Shown piece by piece: positions 13,642 to 16,316 of a stretch of DNA of 16,316 nt. This stretch comes from Gammaproteobacteria bacterium (GTDB lineage: Bacteria; Pseudomonadota; Gammaproteobacteria; Steroidobacterales; Woeseiaceae). Both the position numbers and the translations under genes were made by a program. The notes under the pieces were generated by a model. It was not told where the DNA came from and ran no database searches. It was given only the letters and a program-made list of their open reading frames with translations. The stretch lies in NCBI GenBank assembly GCA_029881015.1, contig JAOUNK010000031.1:1-16316 (forward strand), given 5' to 3'. Numbering within the stretch: the stretch's first letter is position 1; every line of letters begins with the position of its first letter.

Positions 13642-14094
13642 CTATTTCAGCCACACCACGTAGAGGCCCTGCATCGTTGCGCAGCGTTCGTCGTCGTGGA
13701 ACAGGTCAACGTCGATGTCGAGCCTGATGCGGCTCGGGTCCTGGGCCTGCAGGCGCGCAAGGCAGGCGGCGAAATCGTCCGGTTTGATGCGGGCCCGAAC
13801 CACGAGGTGGCCGCGGGCGGGCCGCTCGAACGTCATCTCGTTCTTGTAGACGACGATCTCCGTGTTGTGGATGTCGTTGTCCGCGAAGGCCAGGGTCGAT
13901 ACGGCCCAGCCGCCAAACAGGCAGATGCTCGCGATACTGCCGCCAAAGGCAGTGCCCTTGTTGTTGATATTCGGTGCGAGCGGCGCCTCCATCGTCAACA
14001 CCAGGTCGTCGAAGTCGACGAAGGACAGGTGCATCGCCGTGAGCAGGGGTATTTCCCGGCGGCACTCGGCTTCGAAGCGTTTCAGGTCTATCAT
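13642..14094 (-). CDS. YiiD-type hotdog-fold thioesterase
   Basis: The product is 150 residues, the full length of a stand-alone YiiD C-terminal-like thioesterase domain. Family features are the start LKRFEAECRREIPLLTAM (4-21), EAPLAPNINNKGTAFGGSI (36-54), which holds the Asn and GTAFGG of the hotdog active-site loop, and the end LYVVWLK. It probably hydrolyses an acyl-CoA or other thioester in the cytoplasm. The ATG at 14094 is favoured; a TTG at 14121 would add nine residues but overlap the divergent gene's ribosome site. The acyl-CoA dehydrogenase starts 30 bases away on the other strand, so the two are probably controlled together from a very compact promoter region. Substrate not known. 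Confidence 0.88.
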   Translation of the reverse strand: MIDLKRFEAECRREIPLLTAMHLSFVDFDDLVLTMEAPLAPNINNKGTAFGGSIASICLFGGWAVSTLAFADNDIHNTEIVVYKNEMTFERPARGHLVVRARIKPDDFAACLARLQAQDPSRIRLDIDVDLFHDDERCATMQGLYVVWLK

Positions 14095-14124
14095 GCTGAG
14101 TCCGGTCGGTGCTTGGAGCAATGG

Positions 14125-15348
14125 ATGGATTTCGAATTCTCACCCAAGGTACACGAACTCCGCAAACGCCTGCTCGCGTTCATGGACGAGTTCATCTATC
14201 CGAACGAGACGCTCTTTCGCGCGCAGGTTGACGCCGGGGACCGCTGGGCAGAGCCTGCGATCCTGGCCGAACTCAAGCCGCGGGCACAGGACGCCGGTCT
14301 CTGGAACCTCTTTCTGCCGCAATCCTACGGGGATCTGAGTCCCGGTCTCACCGTCCTCGAGTACGCGCCTCTGGCCGAGATCATGGGTCGCGTGCTGTGG
14401 GCGTCGGAGGTCTTCAACTGCAGTGCGCCGGACACGGGCAACATGGAAGTGCTGGCCCGCTACGGCAATGCGGAGCAACAGGCGCAGTGGTTGCAGCCGT
14501 TGATGCGCGGCGCGATGCGTTCCGCTTTCTGCATGACCGAACCGGACGTCGCTTCGTCGGACGCGACGAACATCGAGACGTCGATGGTCCGCGATGGCGA
14601 CGAGTACGTCATCAACGGTCGCAAATGGTGGTCGAGCGGAGCCTGCAGCAAGCGCTGCAAGATCTTCATCGTCATGGGCAAGACCGACCCGGACAACGAG
14701 AGCCGCTACCATCAGCAATCGATGATTCTCGTGCCCGCTGACACAGAAGGCGTCACGGTCGAGCGCGCGCTCGACGTCTTCGGCTACGACGATGCGCCGG
14801 AGGGGCACGCTGAAGTCGTGTTCGAGAACGTACGCGTGCCGGCGAGCAACATGCTGCTTGGCGAAGGCCGCGGATTCGAAATTGCCCAGGGGCGCCTGGG
14901 CCCGGGCCGCATCCACCATTGCATGCGGCTCATCGGTCTCGCGCAACGCGCGCTCGAAGCCATGTGTGAGCGCGCCGAGACGCGCATCGCGTTCGGGCGT
15001 CCGCTGTCAAAGCAGCAGTCGGTTCGCGAGGACATCGCGCGTTCTGCCTGCGAGATCGAACAGGCGCGGCTGCTAACGCTAAAGGCAGCCGACCGCATGG
15101 ACAAGGGCGGCACCAAGGCAGCCAAGGACCTGATCGCGATGATCAAGATCGTGGCACCGGCGATGGCCTGCCGGGTGCTCGACCGGGCCATCCAGGTTCA
15201 CGGTGGCGCCGGTGTCTGCCAGGACTTCTTCCTGGCGCATGCGTATGCGGCCGCCCGCACGATCCGCCTTGCCGACGGACCGGACCAGGTGCATATGATG
15301 CAGCTCGGCCGCAATCTCGCCGCGACCTACGCGCGGCTGCCGGGCTAG
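14125..15348 (+). CDS. Acyl-CoA dehydrogenase, ACAD10/11-like
   Basis: This 407-residue flavoenzyme of the acyl-CoA dehydrogenase family oxidises an acyl-CoA to the 2-enoyl-CoA, passing electrons to ETF. Visible landmarks are CMTEPDVASSDATN (136-149) and GRKWWSSGA (165-173) of the FAD-binding middle domain, RIAFGRPLSKQQSV (287-300) and VHGGAGVCQDFFLAH (358-372) of the C-terminal helical domain. CSKRCKIFIVMGKTD (174-188) and RLADGPDQVH (381-390) point to the ACAD10/11-like group. The position of the usual catalytic Glu (YEG in medium-chain enzymes) reads ADG here, so Asp384 is the candidate base. The ATG at 14125 is chosen because GGAG lies six bases upstream; an ATG at 14121 is out of frame, and the long open frame back to 13450 is antisense to the thioesterase. 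Only three bases separate its stop from the convergent sulfotransferase. Confidence 0.93.
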   Translation: MDFEFSPKVHELRKRLLAFMDEFIYPNETLFRAQVDAGDRWAEPAILAELKPRAQDAGLWNLFLPQSYGDLSPGLTVLEYAPLAEIMGRVLWASEVFNCSAPDTGNMEVLARYGNAEQQAQWLQPLMRGAMRSAFCMTEPDVASSDATNIETSMVRDGDEYVINGRKWWSSGACSKRCKIFIVMGKTDPDNESRYHQQSMILVPADTEGVTVERALDVFGYDDAPEGHAEVVFENVRVPASNMLLGEGRGFEIAQGRLGPGRIHHCMRLIGLAQRALEAMCERAETRIAFGRPLSKQQSVREDIARSACEIEQARLLTLKAADRMDKGGTKAAKDLIAMIKIVAPAMACRVLDRAIQVHGGAGVCQDFFLAHAYAAARTIRLADGPDQVHMMQLGRNLAATYARLPG

Positions 15349-15351
15349 GCG

Positions 15352-16316
15352 TTACAGGCCGAGTGCGGCGCGAACCGGGCGCAGCTCGTCCGCAAAGTGC
15401 TGCCAGTGGCCGACCGAACGCTGGTGCGGCGCTTCCCGTACCTGGTAAGCGCTCGCAGTGGCGACGCCGGAACGCCGGGAGGCATAGTCGAGGCACGCAT
15501 CGTTCCATGACAGCCCGATGAACTGCAGGACAGCGCGCAGTGTCTCCTCGGGAGTGCCGACCAGCGCTTCGTAGTCCACGTCGATGAAACGCTCGCCGAA
15601 GCGCTGCCGCCAAGTGTCCATCAGGTCCTGGTAGCGTTGGTAGTGGCGAGCGAGCTCGCCCAGGTCGTAGGAATACAGGTAGGCGTCGGCAAACAGTTGC
15701 TTGAAAATCGCAAGGCAGGTATCCAGCGGGTTACGCCGCATGTGAATAATGCGCGCATTGGGCAGGGCCGCGAGGATCAGCGGCAGGTACAGGTAGTTGG
15801 GCGGCAGCTTGTCGATGATATGCGGTGTGTCGAGACGCAGGCCGGACGTCATGTCGACGTAGGCCTCGCCGATCGCCAGCAGGTCCGACTGCGCAGCCTG
15901 CCGCATCAGGTCCGGCGTGAATTGCCGCAGCTCGGTGCTGCCCGTCACCTGCCTCACGGCCAGGCCGAAATGACGCACTTCACCCGCCGAGGTTACGGCA
16001 GGGTGTGCATCGAGCATGCGATCGAGAAGCGTCGTGCCCGTGCGCGGCTCGCCCACGATGAAGACCGGCCCCGCGTCTGCGCAGCCGCCCCGGTGCGCGT
16101 CCAGCCACTCCTTCGCGAACGTCGCTTGCAGCGTATCGAACAATTCGATCTCGGATGCCTCATCGTAAGCCACGAGTTCACGCCGGGCGACTGCGCCGGC
16201 GGACCAGGCCGCGAACGCACCCTGCCAGTCCCCGAGGTCCTCGAGTTCCTTGCCTATCGCGTATTGCAGGTAGGCAATGGACTGCGGCGGCTGATCGTTT
16301 GCCAGGAGTTCGGACA
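15352..16316 (-). CDS. TPR-sulfotransferase, partial (N-terminus off window)
   Basis: The frame is open from the TAA at 15354-15352 to the right edge, giving 320 residues without a start. The edge-proximal part (ELLANDQPPQSIAYLQYAIG, then KELEDLGDWQGAFAAWSAGA) looks like a tetratricopeptide helix pair with a long linker helix. The sulfotransferase domain follows: the PAPS 5'-phosphosulfate loop VFIVGEPRTGTTLLDRML, the 3'-phosphate site RRNPLDTCLAIFKQLF, and the ending SGVATASAYQVREAPHQRSV, then GHW. Such proteins transfer sulfate from PAPS to an unknown acceptor. A GTG at 16173 could start a shorter protein, but the conserved TPR-like residues upstream argue that the gene continues past the window. 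Convergent with the acyl-CoA dehydrogenase. Confidence 0.9.
   Translation of the reverse strand, partial: SELLANDQPPQSIAYLQYAIGKELEDLGDWQGAFAAWSAGAVARRELVAYDEASEIELFDTLQATFAKEWLDAHRGGCADAGPVFIVGEPRTGTTLLDRMLDAHPAVTSAGEVRHFGLAVRQVTGSTELRQFTPDLMRQAAQSDLLAIGEAYVDMTSGLRLDTPHIIDKLPPNYLYLPLILAALPNARIIHMRRNPLDTCLAIFKQLFADAYLYSYDLGELARHYQRYQDLMDTWRQRFGERFIDVDYEALVGTPEETLRAVLQFIGLSWNDACLDYASRRSGVATASAYQVREAPHQRSVGHWQHFADELRPVRAALGL

Noticed and set aside
13450..14124. A 225-codon N-terminal extension of the acyl-CoA dehydrogenase frame
   Set aside because: It is antisense to the thioesterase and the DUF4097 start, has no family similarity, and the conserved enzyme begins at the ATG 14125 with a ribosome site.

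Overview
The window looks like chromosomal DNA from a gammaproteobacterium with GC content around 60%. This is judged from codon usage, strong GGAG-type ribosome binding sites and gene families typical of environmental, probably marine or soil, Gammaproteobacteria. Lineage cannot be fixed from sequence alone. No tRNA, rRNA, CRISPR array, insertion sequence, integrase or phage gene is visible. It is gene-dense: no gene-free stretch exceeds 300 bases. The longest are 112-299 (a divergent promoter region) and 9287-9440 (between the operon start and a thiolase remnant).

Left part (1-2661). A MobA/MocA-like nucleotidyltransferase runs off the left edge on the minus strand, divergent from an arginase (rocF). 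Next come a minus-strand membrane protein that joins a DUF2628 domain to a pilin-like C-terminal domain, and a divergent small RDD membrane protein. The two start codons of that pair are only 39 bases apart, and both proteins begin with a similar Tyr-x-Ala-Pro motif.

Centre (2681-9286). A minus-strand operon of six genes is transcribed in the order RDD, SpoIIM-like, DUF4129, DUF4350, MoxR AAA+ ATPase, DUF58. Every junction overlaps by 1 to 11 bases, so the products are probably made in coupled amounts and act as one membrane-associated MoxR complex. The conserved neighbourhood is known, but its job is not. It is the best candidate here for an undescribed system.

Right part (9441-16316). A thiolase pseudogene follows, with a frameshifted start and about 290 central codons missing. 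After it are a septum-formation-domain lipoprotein-like or secreted protein, a membrane-anchored alpha/beta hydrolase with eight C-terminal membrane spans, a MAPEG protein, a secreted DUF4097 beta-repeat protein, a YiiD-type thioesterase divergent from an ACAD10/11-like acyl-CoA dehydrogenase, and a TPR-sulfotransferase running off the right edge. The thioesterase, the dehydrogenase and the dead thiolase all point to acyl-CoA metabolism.

Genes alternate strand often. Two convergent pairs share a CTAG in which both stop codons interlock.
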